NCBI GenBank assembly: GCA_026005035.1
Contig: BPKH01000001.1
Coordinates: 395,610-459,609 of the forward strand
Reading direction: 5' to 3'
DNA: 64,000 nucleotides
Origin: Porticoccaceae bacterium
Lineage (GTDB): Bacteria; Pseudomonadota; Gammaproteobacteria; Pseudomonadales; Porticoccaceae
This document shows positions 50,665-63,404 of this stretch, piece after piece. The position numbers and the translations under genes were made by a program. Positions within the stretch are counted from its first letter, which is position 1. Each line of letters opens with the position of its first letter. The notes beneath the pieces are model-generated. The model did not search any database and was not told where the DNA came from. It saw only the letters and a list, made by a program, of their open reading frames with translations.

Positions 50665-51852
50665 ATGGAGGACAGAGAGCGGACGGAGCGCCTGCGCCAG
50701 CTCGCCGCCCAGATCCCTCGCTGGGCGCAGGCCTTGGGCTTTGCCGCGGCGGGCATCGCCGATCCCGCGGCGCTCGCCCAGGTGGCAGAGCGCCTGCGCG
50801 CCTGGCTCGGCGCCGGCTACCAGGGGGGCATGGACTGGCTGGCGGAGCGGCCGGAGCTGCGCCTCAACCCGGAGCGGCTCGTGCCGGGCACCCAGCGGAT
50901 CATCCTGGTCCGGCTCAACTACTTCCCCGCCGCCACCGACGCCGTGGGCACCCTGGCCGACCCCGACCGGGCCTACGTCTCCCGCTACGCCCTGGGGCGG
51001 GACTACCACAAGGTGGTGCGCCGCCGGCTCGCCGCCCTCGCCCGGCGGATCGCCGCCCACTGGCCCGAGCCGGTGGTGGCGCGGCCCTTCGCCGACAGCG
51101 CGCCGGTGCTGGAAAAGCCCCTGGCGGAGGCGGCGGGCCTGGGCTGGCAGGGCAAGCACACCCTCCTCATCCACCCCGAGGAGGGCTCTTTTTTCTTTCT
51201 CGGGGCGCTCTTCGTCAACCTGCCCCTGCCCCTCTCCGAGGACCGTCAAGCCGACCGCTGCGGTCGCTGCAGCGCCTGTTTGTCGATCTGTCCCACCGGC
51301 GCCTTTCCCCGGCCCTACGTGCTCGACGCCCGCCGCTGTATCTCCTATCTGACCATCGAACACCGCGGGCCCATTCCCCTGGAGTTGCGGCCGGCCATGG
51401 GCAACCGGGTGTTCGGCTGCGACGACTGCCAGCTGATCTGCCCCTGGAATCGCCGCGCCCCCGCCAGTCGCGAGGCCGATTTCCAACCCCGCCACGGACT
51501 TTCCGACCGATCTTTGGCCGAACTCTTCCTGTGGAGCGAGCGGGAGTTCGAGGAGAAGACCCAAGGCTCCCCCATCCGCCGCGCGGGCTACGAGCGCTGG
51601 CTGCGCAACCTGGCGGTGGGGCTGGGCAACGCCCGCGACCGGGCGGCCGCAACCGCCGCCCTGCGCGCCCGCCGGGACCAGGTCTCCCCCCTGGTGCGCG
51701 AGCACGTCGACTGGGCCCTGGCGCGGCTCGCCGGCACTCCCCCGCCCTCGCCCCGGCGCCTGCCCGTCGCCCCTCTCGCGGATGCGCCACCGCCCGCCGG
51801 GCAGGGGAGCGGCTCGCCGAGCCGTCACCTCCTTCCCGCGGCGGAGGACTGA
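50665..51852 (+). CDS. queG: Epoxyqueuosine reductase QueG
   Basis: QueG carries out the last step of queuosine formation in tRNA, reducing epoxyqueuosine with cobalamin and two 4Fe-4S clusters. The 395-residue product has CGRCSACLSICPTGAF and CDDCQLICPWN cluster motifs, and ALGRDYHKVVRRRL and SYLTIEHRGPIP. The final 40 residues are proline-rich and variable. Its partners tgt and queA lie at the end of the window. It sits divergent from nnr, as its E. coli homologue does. Confidence 0.95.
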   Translation: MEDRERTERLRQLAAQIPRWAQALGFAAAGIADPAALAQVAERLRAWLGAGYQGGMDWLAERPELRLNPERLVPGTQRIILVRLNYFPAATDAVGTLADPDRAYVSRYALGRDYHKVVRRRLAALARRIAAHWPEPVVARPFADSAPVLEKPLAEAAGLGWQGKHTLLIHPEEGSFFFLGALFVNLPLPLSEDRQADRCGRCSACLSICPTGAFPRPYVLDARRCISYLTIEHRGPIPLELRPAMGNRVFGCDDCQLICPWNRRAPASREADFQPRHGLSDRSLAELFLWSEREFEEKTQGSPIRRAGYERWLRNLAVGLGNARDRAAATAALRARRDQVSPLVREHVDWALARLAGTPPPSPRRLPVAPLADAPPPAGQGSGSPSRHLLPAAED

Positions 51853-51942
51853 CCGACTTCAAACCAAGGCAGGGTCGAAAGGGACAGGGGCCGGGGGTCG
51901 TTGCCCGGCAGCCGGAGTTGAGGCCTTGGCGTGACCGGGCCG

Positions 51943-52197
51943 CCGGGATGGGGCGCAGCGGAACCCGGGAATGGGACCACCCGCCAACCGCCCCCGCTCT
52001 TTACACACCGCGGATTGGCGCTTTGCGCCTCCGTCCGGGCCACGCCTGGAACCGCTCCCGTCCCCGATGAACCCCGCAGCCCGCATGAAGCGTATCCCGG
52101 ATGAAGCGAAGCGGAATCGGGGAGATCGAAACCCAACCGACGAGAAACCCACCCCCTCGTCCCGGTTCCCGGCGCCGCGCGCCCCCATCCGGGCTAC
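51943..52197. repeat. Cluster of four REP-like elements, alternating orientation
   Basis: The 470-bp gap between queG and rpsT holds four copies of the dispersed palindrome, at 51943-51969 (plus), 52010-52042 (minus), 52092-52122 (plus, best copy: GTATCCCGGATGAAGCGAAG then CGGAATCGGGG) and 52161-52197 (minus). Neighbouring copies are inverted relative to each other, so larger hairpins can form. I see no gene in 51853-52251; short frames there are not convincing. Confidence 0.8.
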
Positions 52198-52251
52198 GAC
52201 CGCTCCGGCCCCACCCCGGGTGCCGAAAAGGCATAGGGCCCATGGGGCGAC

Positions 52252-52280
52252 TTGATCGGCGCGGGCGATCTCTGTATAGT
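52252..52280 (+). promoter_or_regulatory. Sigma-70 promoter of rpsT
   Basis: TTGATC (52252-52257) and TATAGT (52275-52280) are 17 bp apart, 44 bp before the rpsT start. This is one of the best promoters in the window. Confidence 0.8.
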
Positions 52281-52323
52281 CGCGCCTCCCGAAATTCCGG
52301 CTGATTTCCGAGGAGCGCAAACG

Positions 52324-52596
52324 GTGGCCAACACAGCCTCGGCGCGCAAGCGCGCCAGACAGAGCGAGAAGCGCAGGCGCCACAACGCCAGCCTGCGCTC
52401 CATGGTGCGCACCTACATCAAGAAAGTGCGTGCGGCCATCGCCGCGGGCGATTACGAGGCCGCCATGGCCGCCTACCGGGAGGCGGTGCCGGTGATCGAC
52501 CGCATCGCCGACAAGGGCATCATCCACAAGAACAAGGCGGCCCGCCACAAGAGCCGCCTCAACGCGCAGATCAAGGCGCTGCTGCCCCAGAGCTGA
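52324..52596 (+). CDS. rpsT: 30S ribosomal protein S20
   Basis: The 90-residue basic protein opens [20 protein letters not shown] and has [15 protein letters not shown] and [17 protein letters not shown], standard for S20. It starts at GTG after GAGGAGCGCAAACG. S20 binds 16S rRNA in early 30S assembly. It is monocistronic, with a clear promoter and a strong terminator. Confidence 0.97.
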   Translation: MANTASARKRARQSEKRRRHNASLRSMVRTYIKKVRAAIAAGDYEAAMAAYREAVPVIDRIADKGIIHKNKAARHKSRLNAQIKALLPQS

Positions 52597-52624
52597 GCGG
52601 TTGGCGGATCGCCGCACGCCGCGC

Positions 52625-52661
52625 CACGAAAAAGCCCGCCGCCGGCGGGTTTTTTCGTGGC
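52625..52661. terminator. Bidirectional terminator between rpsT and yebC
   Basis: CCACGAAAAAGCCCGCC and GGCGGGTTTTTTCGTGG form a long inverted repeat around a GCC loop. It has a U run in both directions, so it can end rpsT (plus) and yebC (minus). Confidence 0.9.
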
Positions 52662-52671
52662 CGCCCGCGCC

Positions 52672-53418
52672 TCAGGAGGCCTCTTCGAGCAGCTCCGGCG
52701 GGAAGTCGGCGTTGGTGTAGACGTTCTGGACGTCATCCAGATCCTCCAGGTGTTCCACCAGGGCCTGGATCCGCCGCGCCCCCTCGAGATCCAGGGGCAC
52801 CCGTGTGGCGGCAACCATGGTCACCTCGGCGTCGGCGGGCTCGAAGCCGCGCGCGAGGAGCGCCTCTTTCACGGCGGTGAACTCCTCCCAGGGGGTGTAG
52901 ACGTCGATGGAGCCGTCGTCGTTGGTGACCACGTCGTCGGCCCCCGCCTCCAGGGCCGCCTCCAAGAGGGCGTCCTCGTCCACCCCGGGGGCAAAGGTGA
53001 TCTGGCCCACCTTGCGGAACAGGTACGCCACCGAGCCGTCGGTACCCAGGTTGCCGCCCCGCTTGGTGAACGCGTGGCGCACCTCGGAGACGGTGCGGTT
53101 GCGGTTGTCGGTCATGCACTCCACCAGCACCGCCACGCCACCCGGACCATACCCTTCGTAGGTCACCTCCTCGTAGTGGTCGGCGGCATCGGCGCCCACT
53201 CCGCGGGCGATGGCCTTTTCGATGGTGTCCTTGCGCATGTTGGCGGCCAGCGCCTTGTCCACCGCCGCCCGCAGGCGGGGGTTGTCCTCCGGCGAGCCGC
53301 CCCCCTGGCGCGCGGCGACGACGATCTCGCGGATCAGCTTGGTGAAGATCTTGCCCCGCTTGGCATCTTGCGCGGCCTTGCGGTGCTTGATGTTCGCCCA
53401 CTTGCTGTGACCTGCCAT
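52672..53418 (-). CDS. yebC: YebC/PmpR family transcriptional/translational regulator
   Basis: The 248-residue product begins [20 protein letters not shown], the invariant YebC/TACO1 start, and has [15 protein letters not shown] and [13 protein letters not shown]. The family has been described as DNA-binding regulators and as a factor easing translation stalls at polyproline. It lies after aspS on the same strand; the aspS-yebC pair is common. Confidence 0.95.
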   Translation of the reverse strand: MAGHSKWANIKHRKAAQDAKRGKIFTKLIREIVVAARQGGGSPEDNPRLRAAVDKALAANMRKDTIEKAIARGVGADAADHYEEVTYEGYGPGGVAVLVECMTDNRNRTVSEVRHAFTKRGGNLGTDGSVAYLFRKVGQITFAPGVDEDALLEAALEAGADDVVTNDDGSIDVYTPWEEFTAVKEALLARGFEPADAEVTMVAATRVPLDLEGARRIQALVEHLEDLDDVQNVYTNADFPPELLEEAS

Positions 53419-53442
53419 CTTCCCTCCACGCTCGCCGCTGGT

Positions 53443-55209
53443 TCAGGGCGCGCCGCTCAACCGGATGTGCAGCTCCCGGAGCTGCTCCGGGGAGACCGGC
53501 CCCGGCGCCTCGGTGAGCGGACAGGTGGCGGACTGGGTTTTGGGGAAGGCGATCACCTCCCGGATGGAGCCCGCCCCCACCATGAGCATCGCCAGCCGAT
53601 CGAGGCCCAGGGCCAGGCCGCCGTGGGGCGGCGCGCCGTACTTGAAGGCCTCGAGGAGAAAGCCGAACTTCTCCTGCGCCTCCTCGGGACCGATGCCGAT
53701 GAGTTCGAACACCGCCCGCTGCAGGGCGGGCGAGTGGATGCGGATGGAGCCGCCCCCGATCTCGACCCCGTTGAGCACCACGTCGTAGGCCCGCGACAGC
53801 ACCTTCGCCGGCTCGGCGCGCAGGGCCTCCAGCCCCCCCGCCGGTTGGGTGAAGGGGTGATGGAGGGGCTCCAGGCGACCGTCGTCTCCCTCCTCGAACA
53901 GGGGAAAATCCACCACCCACAGAGGCGCCCACCCCTCCCGGAGGAGGCCCAACTCCCGCCCCAGCCGATCGCGCAGTGCGCCCAGGGCGTCGTTGACCAC
54001 CCGCGCCCGGTCGGCGCCGAAGAAGAGCAGGTCGCCGCTCTCGGCGCCGGTGCGCTCGAGGATGGCCCGGCGCACCGGCAGGGGAAGGAATTTGACGATG
54101 GGGGACTGCAGGCCCTCCTCCAGATCCGAGGCGTCGTTGACCTTGATGTAGGCCAGGCCCTTGGCCCCGTACTCGGCGACGAATTCGGTGAGGGCGTCGA
54201 TCTGCCGCCGCGACAGCCGCTCGTTGCCCCCCGGCACCCGCAGCGCCGCCACTCGGCCGCGCGGGTCGCGGGCCGGGCCCGCGAACACCTTGAAGTCCAC
54301 GTCCCGCACCAGATCGGCGATCTCGACGAGCTCCAGGGGATTGCGCAGGTCGGGCTTGTCGGAGCCGAAGCGGGCCATGGCCTCGGCGTAGGAAAGGCGC
54401 GGGAAGGGCGCCAGTTCCACCGCCAACAGCTCGCGGAACAGGTGGCGCAAAAGCCCTTCCACCAACTCCATGACGTCTCCTTCGTCGACGAAGGACATCT
54501 CGAGGTCGATCTGGGTGAACTCGGGCTGGCGGTCGGCGCGCAGGTCCTCGTCGCGGTAGCACTTGACGATCTGGTAATAGCGGTCGAGCCCCGCCACCAT
54601 CAACAGCTGCTTGAACAGCTGGGGCGACTGGGGAAGGGCGAAAAAGCGCCCCGGATGGGTGCGGGACGGCACCAGGTAATCCCGCGCCCCTTCCGGCGTT
54701 GCGCGGGTGAGGGTGGGGGTTTCCACCTCGATGAAGCCGCGCTCCGCCAGGTACTGGCGGGTCAGGTGGGCCAGCCGCGCCCGCTGGCGGAGGTTGTGCT
54801 GCATGCGCGGCCGGCGCAGGTCCAGGTAGCGGTGGCGCAGCCGCACCTCTTCGCCGACCCGCACGTGTTCGTCGAGCTGGAAGGGCAAGGGCTCGGCGGC
54901 GTTGAGAATCTCCAGGTGGTCCGCGTAGACCTCCACCTCGCCGGTGGCCATGGCCGGATTGACCGTTTCGGGCGGCCGCCTCCGCACCCGCCCGACGACC
55001 CTCAGGACGTACTCGGCCCGCACCCGGTCGGCGAGCTCGAAGGCGGCGCCGCAGTCGGGGTCGAAGACCACCTGGACCACGCCCTCCCGATCCCGGAGGT
55101 CGACGAAGATCACGCCGCCGTGATCGCGGCGGCTGTCGACCCAGCCGCACAGGGCGACCTCTTCGCCCACCATGGCCGGGCTCAGCACGCCGCAGTAGTG
55201 TGTCCGCAT
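53443..55209 (-). CDS. aspS: Aspartyl-tRNA synthetase
   Basis: AspS is a class II synthetase of 588 residues, the bacterial length including the GAD insertion. It has an N-terminal OB-fold ([20 protein letters not shown]), motif 2 ([20 protein letters not shown]), and motif 3 ([11 protein letters not shown]). I start at MRTHYCGVL; an earlier in-frame start overlaps the FmdB gene region. Whether it also charges tRNA-Asn cannot be read off here. Confidence 0.97.
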   Translation of the reverse strand: MRTHYCGVLSPAMVGEEVALCGWVDSRRDHGGVIFVDLRDREGVVQVVFDPDCGAAFELADRVRAEYVLRVVGRVRRRPPETVNPAMATGEVEVYADHLEILNAAEPLPFQLDEHVRVGEEVRLRHRYLDLRRPRMQHNLRQRARLAHLTRQYLAERGFIEVETPTLTRATPEGARDYLVPSRTHPGRFFALPQSPQLFKQLLMVAGLDRYYQIVKCYRDEDLRADRQPEFTQIDLEMSFVDEGDVMELVEGLLRHLFRELLAVELAPFPRLSYAEAMARFGSDKPDLRNPLELVEIADLVRDVDFKVFAGPARDPRGRVAALRVPGGNERLSRRQIDALTEFVAEYGAKGLAYIKVNDASDLEEGLQSPIVKFLPLPVRRAILERTGAESGDLLFFGADRARVVNDALGALRDRLGRELGLLREGWAPLWVVDFPLFEEGDDGRLEPLHHPFTQPAGGLEALRAEPAKVLSRAYDVVLNGVEIGGGSIRIHSPALQRAVFELIGIGPEEAQEKFGFLLEAFKYGAPPHGGLALGLDRLAMLMVGAGSIREVIAFPKTQSATCPLTEAPGPVSPEQLRELHIRLSGAP

Positions 55210-55256
55210 CGCCACCGGATTCTCTCCACGCGCTTCGGTTGGGCCTCGTTGGGGCG

Positions 55257-55529
55257 TCATTCGGCCGCCGCGCAGCCCGGCGCGCCGCAAGCGGGTCCCT
55301 CGCCGCCGGCACAGGGCGGGGTCTCACCCGCCAGGTTGCGCTTGTCGCCCGTCTTGAAGTCGGTCTCGTACCAGCCGCCCCCGGCCAGGCGGAACGCCGG
55401 CGCCGACAGCTGTCGCACGAGCGCCGCGGCGCCGCAGCCGGGGCAGCGCTCCGGGGGCGCCTCGCCCGAACGGAGCAGGACCTCGAGGGCCTCCCCACAG
55501 CGTTCACAACGGTAGGCGTAAATGGGCAT
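55257..55529 (-). CDS. FmdB family zinc ribbon protein
   Basis: This is a 90-residue putative regulatory protein with the FmdB start [12 protein letters not shown] and a second pair of cysteines in CPGCG, giving a CxxC-CxxC zinc ribbon. The tail [15 protein letters not shown] is also a family block, and the end is rich in Cys, Gly and Ala. Its role is unknown. GGGAGGGG precedes it. It lies just before aspS on the same strand, a common arrangement. Confidence 0.85.
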   Translation of the reverse strand: MPIYAYRCERCGEALEVLLRSGEAPPERCPGCGAAALVRQLSAPAFRLAGGGWYETDFKTGDKRNLAGETPPCAGGEGPACGAPGCAAAE

Positions 55530-55767
55530 GGCCATTCCCCTCCCAGCTGAGCGCACCCCGCGGGGTGCCGAAAGGCGGCGCATTATACCCCAGCCCCTGG
55601 CGGGGTGCCGAACAGCCTCCGACGGCCCTACAGCGTCGCGGGGACGAGGAAAGGGCCCGAAGCGAGAGGGCGAGCCACCGGCAGGACCCCGTCCCGAGAC
55701 CGCGTTTTGCTCGAGGGAGCCCGGGACGGAAAACGCCCGAACCCACGGCCAGTCCCCTCCCCAATCG

Positions 55768-55871
55768 CCCCGGATTCCGGCGCTGCGCGCCTCCCTCCGG
55801 GCTGCGTCGGGAGAGCCGTCGTGGCCCGGGTCTGAGCCCGTAGCCCGGATGGCGCGAAGCGGAGTCCGGGG
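55768..55871. repeat. Pair of inverted REP-like elements
   Basis: The gap from 55530 to 56019 holds one reverse copy (55768-55805, CGGATTCCGGCGCTGCGCGC then CTCCCTCCGGGCTGC) and one forward copy (55840-55871, GTAGCCCGGATGGCGCGAAG then CGGAGTCCGGGG). Apart from these and the promoter near 55920-55949, I see no gene in the stretch; the frames there overlap repeats and lack family resemblance. Confidence 0.75.
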
Positions 55872-55919
55872 CCCCAACACCGCCCTTCGCGCTCCGCTAC
55901 CCGGGCGAAGGGCGGGTGC

Positions 55920-55949
55920 TTGCGGCGCCCGGGGGGGATGCTTTATACA
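55920..55949 (+). promoter_or_regulatory. Promoter of the HU-family gene
   Basis: TTGCGG (55920-55925) and TTATAC/TATACA (55943-55949) are 17-18 bp apart, about 70 bp before the HU-like start. Confidence 0.55.
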
Positions 55950-56019
55950 TAGCGCCCAGGTTCGCCGAAGCGGTACCGGGCGGCCCTTGCGACCCCAGCC
56001 AGCAACAGGAAATAACGCC

Positions 56020-56400
56020 ATGGCAACGAAAAAGACCGCAACCGCCGGCAAGGCCAAGGCCTCTGCCGCCAACAAGAAGTCCGCTCCCATCACCGAACGC
56101 TACACCAAGGCCAAGATCCTCTCCCACCTCGCGGCGGAGACCGGCCTCGCCAAAAAACAGGTGGACGCCGTCCTCGAAGGCCTCGCCGATCTGATCGAAC
56201 GGCACGTCAAGAAGCGCGGCGTCGGGGAATTCGTCCTTCCCGGCCTCCTCAAGATCCGCGCCGTCAAGCGCCCCGCCCGCAAGGCCCGCAAGGGGATCAA
56301 CCCGGCCACCGGCCAGGAGATCACCATCCCCGCCAAGCCGGCCGGCATGGCGGTGCGGGTGACGCCGCTCAAGCGCCTCAAAGAAGCGGTCACCCAGTAA
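56020..56400 (+). CDS. HU-family DNA-binding protein with Lys/Ala-rich N-terminal tail
   Basis: The 126-residue product has a basic low-complexity tail (about residues 1-24, Lys, Ala, Thr) followed by an HU/IHF fold: LSHLAAETGLAKKQVDAVLE, the GVGEFVLPGLLKIRA strand and the DNA-binding arm GINPATGQEITIPAKPA. HU with a histone-like tail is known in several bacteria and may alter nucleoid binding. It starts at ATG after AACAGGAAATAACGCC and stands alone with its own promoter. Confidence 0.85.
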   Translation: MATKKTATAGKAKASAANKKSAPITERYTKAKILSHLAAETGLAKKQVDAVLEGLADLIERHVKKRGVGEFVLPGLLKIRAVKRPARKARKGINPATGQEITIPAKPAGMAVRVTPLKRLKEAVTQ

Positions 56401-56574
56401 GCCGCCCCGAACATCCCCCGCCCCGAGGCGGGGCCGGGCCGTCTCGAACCGCGCCACGCCCGCGAAAACGGCCGCCGGCGAGCAGCCCCGCGCAGCGGGC
56501 GGGGGTGGCCTCCCTGTTTTCTCCGCCGCCGCCATCCTTACAATAGGCCGCCCCGTAGCCGAGGAACGCCGTCG

Positions 56575-58287
56575 ATGCGCGCCAGCCAACTTCTCCTGCC
56601 GACGCTCAAGGAAGATCCCACCGACGCAGAGGTGGTCAGCCACCGCCTAATGGTGCGCGCCGGCCTCATCCGCAAGCTGGCAGCGGGCCTGTACACCTGG
56701 TTGCCCCTGGGGCTTCGCGTTTTGCGCAAGGTGGAAGCCATCGTGCGCGAGGAGATGGACCGCGCCGGCGCCCAGGAACTGCTGATGCCGGTGGTCCAGC
56801 CCGGCGATCTCTGGCAAGAGTCGGGGCGCTGGCAGCAGTACGGCCCGGAACTTTTGCGCTTCCGCGACCGCCACGAGCGGGAGTTCTGCCTCGGCCCCAC
56901 CCACGAAGAGGTGATCACCGACCTGGTGCGGCGGGAGATCCAGAGCTACCGGGAACTGCCGGCCAACTTCTACCAGATTCAGACCAAATTCCGCGACGAG
57001 GTCCGCCCTCGCTTCGGCGTCATGCGGGCGCGGGAGTTCGTCATGAAGGACGCCTACTCCTTTCACCTGAGCGAGGCGTGCCTGGACGAAACCTACCAGC
57101 GGATGTACCAGACCTACTGCCGGATCTTCGACCGGCTCGGCCTCGATTACCGGGCGGTGCTGGCCGACACCGGGGCCATCGGCGGCAGCCATTCCCACGA
57201 ATTCCACGTGCTGGCCGACTCGGGCGAGGACGCCATCGCCTTTTCCACCGAGAGCGACTACGCGGCCAACGTGGAGTTGGCCGAAGCCCTCCCCGAGCGG
57301 CAAAGCCCACCGCCCCCGGCCCAACCCCTGCGGGAGGTGGCCACCCCGGGGGCGCGGACGGTGGCCGAGGTGTGCGCCGCCCTAGGGGTTGCGGCCTCCC
57401 AGGTGGTCAAGACCCTGATCGTGCGCGGTGCCGACGGCGGCCTCGTCGCCCTCGCCCTGCGGGGCGATCACGAACTCAATCGGGTCAAGGCGGAAAAGCT
57501 GCCCGACGTGGCCGCCCCCCTCACCCTGGCGGACGAGGCGGAGGTGATGCGAGCGCTGGGCTGCCCCCCCGGCTCCCTCGGTCCGGTGGGGCTCTCCCTG
57601 CCCCTCTGGGTGGACCGCTCGGCGGCGGTGCTCGCCGACTTCGTCTGCGGCGCCAATCGCGAGGGCTTCCACTTCACCGGCGCCAACTGGGGGCGGGACT
57701 GCCCCGCTCCCCGCATCGCCGACCTGCGCAACGTGGTGGACGGCGACCCCAGCCCCGACGGCCGCGGCCGCCTGGTGATCCGGCGCGGCATCGAGGTGGG
57801 CCACATCTTCAAACTGGGCACCAAGTACAGCGCCGCCATGGGCGCCCGCGTCCTGGACGAGGAGGGGCGCGAGCGCACCCTGATCATGGGCTGCTACGGC
57901 ATCGGCGTCAGCCGGGTGGTGGCGGCGGCCATCGAGCAGAACCACGACGAGCGGGGGATTCTCTGGCCCGACCCCATCGCCCCCTTCCGCATCGCCCTGG
58001 TTCCGGTCAACGCCCACAAGTCGCCCGAGGTACGGGCCCAATGTGAAGCGCTCTACGGACGGCTCCAGGCGCGCGGCCACGAGGTGCTGTACATGGACCG
58101 GGAGCGGGTCCGCCTGGGGGTGGTGCTCGCCGACGTCGACCTGATCGGCATTCCCCACCGCCTGGTGGTGAGCGAGCGGGGCCTCGCCCAGGGCACCGTG
58201 GAGTACAAGGCACGCCGCGACGACACACCGATGGACGTGCCCCTCGCCGAACTCGAGGCGTTCCTCGCCGCGCGCCTCAACTCCTAG
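56575..58287 (+). CDS. proS: Prolyl-tRNA synthetase (bacterial type with editing domain)
   Basis: ProS is a class II synthetase of 570 residues. It opens [15 protein letters not shown], has motif 2 ([20 protein letters not shown]) and motif 3 ([11 protein letters not shown]), and carries the inserted YbaK-like editing domain at about residues 225-400 ([20 protein letters not shown]) that clears mischarged Ala-tRNA-Pro. A weak minus-10 (TACAAT, 56539-56544) lies upstream. It converges on secF with a 4-bp overlap. Confidence 0.97.
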   Translation: MRASQLLLPTLKEDPTDAEVVSHRLMVRAGLIRKLAAGLYTWLPLGLRVLRKVEAIVREEMDRAGAQELLMPVVQPGDLWQESGRWQQYGPELLRFRDRHEREFCLGPTHEEVITDLVRREIQSYRELPANFYQIQTKFRDEVRPRFGVMRAREFVMKDAYSFHLSEACLDETYQRMYQTYCRIFDRLGLDYRAVLADTGAIGGSHSHEFHVLADSGEDAIAFSTESDYAANVELAEALPERQSPPPPAQPLREVATPGARTVAEVCAALGVAASQVVKTLIVRGADGGLVALALRGDHELNRVKAEKLPDVAAPLTLADEAEVMRALGCPPGSLGPVGLSLPLWVDRSAAVLADFVCGANREGFHFTGANWGRDCPAPRIADLRNVVDGDPSPDGRGRLVIRRGIEVGHIFKLGTKYSAAMGARVLDEEGRERTLIMGCYGIGVSRVVAAAIEQNHDERGILWPDPIAPFRIALVPVNAHKSPEVRAQCEALYGRLQARGHEVLYMDRERVRLGVVLADVDLIGIPHRLVVSERGLAQGTVEYKARRDDTPMDVPLAELEAFLAARLNS

Positions 58288-59198
58288 GGCAACCCCTCGA
58301 ACTCCTCTCCCTCGCGCAGCGCCGGGACCAGGTCCTCGCGCTTGATGTCGAGGGCGAGCAGGAGACTGGAGGCCACGTAGATGGAGGAATAGGTCCCCAC
58401 GCCGATTCCCACGATGAGGGCGAGCGAAAAGTTGTGGATCGCCTCGCCGCCGAAGAAGAACAGGGAGAAGAGCACCAGCAAGGTGGTCAAGGAGGTGTAG
58501 ACGGTGCGCACCAGCACCTGGGTGAGGGATTCGTTGATGATCGCCGCCGCGGAGGTTTCGCGGATCAGGCGGAAATTCTCGCGAATGCGGTCGTAGACGA
58601 TGATGGTGTCGTTGAGGGAATAGCCGATCACCGCGAGCACCGCGGCGAGCACCGTCAGGTCGAACTCGAGGCGGAAAAAGGAGAAGACCCCGAGGGTCAC
58701 CAGCACGTCGTGGACGAGGGCGAGGACCGCCCCGAGGGCGAACTTGTACTGGAAGCGCAAAGACACGTAGAGCATCACCGCGAGGAGCGCCACCAGCACC
58801 CCCAGGCCCCCCTGGTCGCGCAGCTCCTCGCCCACCTGGGGCCCGACGAATTCCACCCGCTTCACCTCGAGCTCCCCGCCCAACCGGGCGAGGGCGGCCG
58901 CCACCCGCTGGCCGGCGTCGCTCTCCGCCTCCCCTTTGAACTTGACCAGGATCTCCCGGTCGGAGCCGAAGTAGGCCACCACGGGGTCGGGAAAGCCCGC
59001 CTCCACCAGGCGCGCGCGGACCCGCTCCACGGCCACCGGCTCGGCGAAGCCGACTTCCACCAGGGTGCCGCCGGTGAAGTCGAGCCCCAACTCCAGGCCC
59101 CGCAGCGCCAGGGAGGCCGCGGAGGCGAGCACCAGCAGGAGGGAGAGGGCGGTGGCGAACCACCGCCAGCGCATGTAGTTGATCACGAACGGTTCCAT
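58284..59198 (-). CDS. secF: Protein translocase subunit SecF
   Basis: SecF works with SecD to drive late steps of Sec export using the proton gradient. The 304-residue product has six membrane helices, the first-loop signature [13 protein letters not shown] and the [18 protein letters not shown] block. I start at MEPFVINYM after a GGGGGAACC; a longer start at 59216 overlaps secD. It is 8 bp from the end of secD. Confidence 0.95.
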   Translation of the reverse strand: MEPFVINYMRWRWFATALSLLLVLASAASLALRGLELGLDFTGGTLVEVGFAEPVAVERVRARLVEAGFPDPVVAYFGSDREILVKFKGEAESDAGQRVAAALARLGGELEVKRVEFVGPQVGEELRDQGGLGVLVALLAVMLYVSLRFQYKFALGAVLALVHDVLVTLGVFSFFRLEFDLTVLAAVLAVIGYSLNDTIIVYDRIRENFRLIRETSAAAIINESLTQVLVRTVYTSLTTLLVLFSLFFFGGEAIHNFSLALIVGIGVGTYSSIYVASSLLLALDIKREDLVPALREGEEFEGLP

Positions 59199-59206
59199 GG
59201 TTCCCC

Positions 59207-61054
59207 CTACAGCCACAACCGCTCGACGCGGCGGCCCCCGTAGACCAGATTGACCAGCAGGCGCGTGCCGGTGATGGCGGTGAACATCGACGAGAGGATG
59301 CCGATGGCGAGCACCACGGCGAACCCCTGCACCGGGCCCGTCCCCACCGCGTAGAGGATGAGCGCCACGATCAAGGTGGTGAGGTTGGCATCCAGAATCG
59401 ACACGAAGGCGCGGTCGTAGCCGGCGGCGATGGCCGACTGGGGCGAGAGGCCGTTTTTCAGCTCCTCTTTGATGCGCGAGAAGATGAGCACGTTGGCGTC
59501 CACCGCCATCCCCAGGGTCAACACGATGCCCGCCATCCCGGGCATGGTGAGGGTGGCGCCGAGCAGCGACATCACCGCCACCAACAGAACCAGGTTGTAG
59601 GCCAGCGCCAGGTCGGCGAACAACCCGAACAGCCGGTAGGCGGCGATCATGAAGAGCACCACCAGGGCCATGCCGATCTTGAGGGAAGTAAGCCCCTTGG
59701 CGATATTTTCGGCGCCCAGAGAGGGCCCGATGGTGCTCTCCTCGACGAAGTACATGGGCGCGGCCAGGGCGCCGGCGCGCAACAGCAGGGCGAGCTCGGC
59801 GGCCTCGGCCATGCTGTCGAGGCCGGTGATGCGGAAGGATACCCCCAAGGGACTGCGGATGGTGGCCAGATTGATGAGGCTTTTCTCTTCCCGCTGCACC
59901 ACCCGGGTGACCGGTTGGCCGGCTTCATCCACCCCGTGCTCCACCACGCTGCGCGACTCGATGAACACCACCCCCAGATTGCGCCCCACGTTGCGCCGGG
60001 TGGCGAGGTTCATCTTGCGCCCGCCTTCGCCGTCAAGGGTGATGTTCACCTGGGGCAGGTTGTTTTCGTCGAGCCCCGTGCTGGCGTGGACCACGTGGTC
60101 GCCGGTGATCACCACCCGCTTTTCGAGGCGCGCCTTGCGCTTCGGATCGGAGCGGAAGGCGAACTCTTCCCAGGGCTCGCTGGAGCCGGGCTGCCATTCG
60201 AGCCGAAATTCCAGGTTGGCGGTCTTGCCGATGATCCGCTTGGCCGCGGCGGTGTCCTGGATGCCCGGCAGCTCCACCACGATCCGGTTGCGTCCCTGGC
60301 GCTGGACCACCGGCTCGGCCACCCCGAGTTCGTTGACCCGGTTGCGCAGCGTGGTCAGATTCTGCTCCACCGCGTAGTTTTCCCGCTCCCGCACCACCGC
60401 TTCCAGCAGGTTCAGGCGCAGCACCCAGGTGTCGCCCTCCTCGCGGGACTCGGGCAGGAAGTCGCGGAAGCGCTCCCGCACCACCTCCCGGGCGGCGTCG
60501 TGCCACTCGCGGCGGGGAAAGACCAGGGTGATGCCCCGCTCGTCCACCTCGAGGCGGCGGTAGCGGGCGCGGGCCTCGCGCAGCGCCACCTTGAGCTCTT
60601 CCGCCTGGCTCTCCAGGTATTTGCGCACCACCTTCTCGGTGTCCACCTGGAGCAGGAAGTGCACGCCGCCGCTCAGATCGAGACCGAGCTTCATGGGCCG
60701 TGCGCCCAGGGCCTCGAGCCACGCCGGGGTGGTGGGCGCCAGGTTGAGGGCCACCACGAAATCCTCTCCCAGCGCCGCCTGCAGGGCCTCCTTGGCCCTA
60801 AGCTGCGCTTCGGCATCGGGGAAGCGGAGGAGCACCCCCCCTTGGCGCACCTCGGCGCGCAGAACGGGGATCCCCGCCTCGGCGAGCACCTTTTCGGCCC
60901 GCGCCCGCAGGACCTCCCCCACCTCCTGGCTCGTGCGCTGGCCGGTGATCTGCACCGCGGGATCGGGCGCGTACAGGTTGGGCGCGGCGTAGATGAGGCT
61001 GACGGCGAGCACGCCGAGCACCACCAGGTATCGCCAGGGGGAATTGCGATTCAT
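59207..61054 (-). CDS. secD: Protein translocase subunit SecD
   Basis: SecD is the partner of SecF. The 615-residue protein opens MNRNSPWRYLVVLGVLAVSLIYAAPNLY-like with one N-terminal helix, has the periplasmic P1 domain with KLGLDLSGGVHFLLQVD, and a C-terminal bundle of helices (GMAVDANVLIFSRIKEELK). It lies only 30 bp after tgt; yajC, normally found between tgt and secD, is not present. Confidence 0.96.
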   Translation of the reverse strand: MNRNSPWRYLVVLGVLAVSLIYAAPNLYAPDPAVQITGQRTSQEVGEVLRARAEKVLAEAGIPVLRAEVRQGGVLLRFPDAEAQLRAKEALQAALGEDFVVALNLAPTTPAWLEALGARPMKLGLDLSGGVHFLLQVDTEKVVRKYLESQAEELKVALREARARYRRLEVDERGITLVFPRREWHDAAREVVRERFRDFLPESREEGDTWVLRLNLLEAVVRERENYAVEQNLTTLRNRVNELGVAEPVVQRQGRNRIVVELPGIQDTAAAKRIIGKTANLEFRLEWQPGSSEPWEEFAFRSDPKRKARLEKRVVITGDHVVHASTGLDENNLPQVNITLDGEGGRKMNLATRRNVGRNLGVVFIESRSVVEHGVDEAGQPVTRVVQREEKSLINLATIRSPLGVSFRITGLDSMAEAAELALLLRAGALAAPMYFVEESTIGPSLGAENIAKGLTSLKIGMALVVLFMIAAYRLFGLFADLALAYNLVLLVAVMSLLGATLTMPGMAGIVLTLGMAVDANVLIFSRIKEELKNGLSPQSAIAAGYDRAFVSILDANLTTLIVALILYAVGTGPVQGFAVVLAIGILSSMFTAITGTRLLVNLVYGGRRVERLWL

Positions 61055-61084
61055 CGGCCGCGCTCCGTGGCGGAGGAGGGCCGA

Positions 61085-63328
<2,244 letters not shown>

Positions 63329-63404
63329 TTAGCCGATTTGTCCCGCGCCGCCCACCGCCTGCCGCCGCGGAGCGACCACCCGAGGGCCGTCCCGCGGCGG
63401 GGGG

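Noticed and set aside
55530-55767. Plus-strand frames between FmdB and the HU-like gene
   Set aside because: They begin at weak sites, span REP-like repeats, and show no family resemblance.
56416-56434. GC hairpin after the HU-like gene as a terminator
   Set aside because: CCCCGCC-CCGA-GGCGGGG can fold, but no T run follows, so I do not call it.
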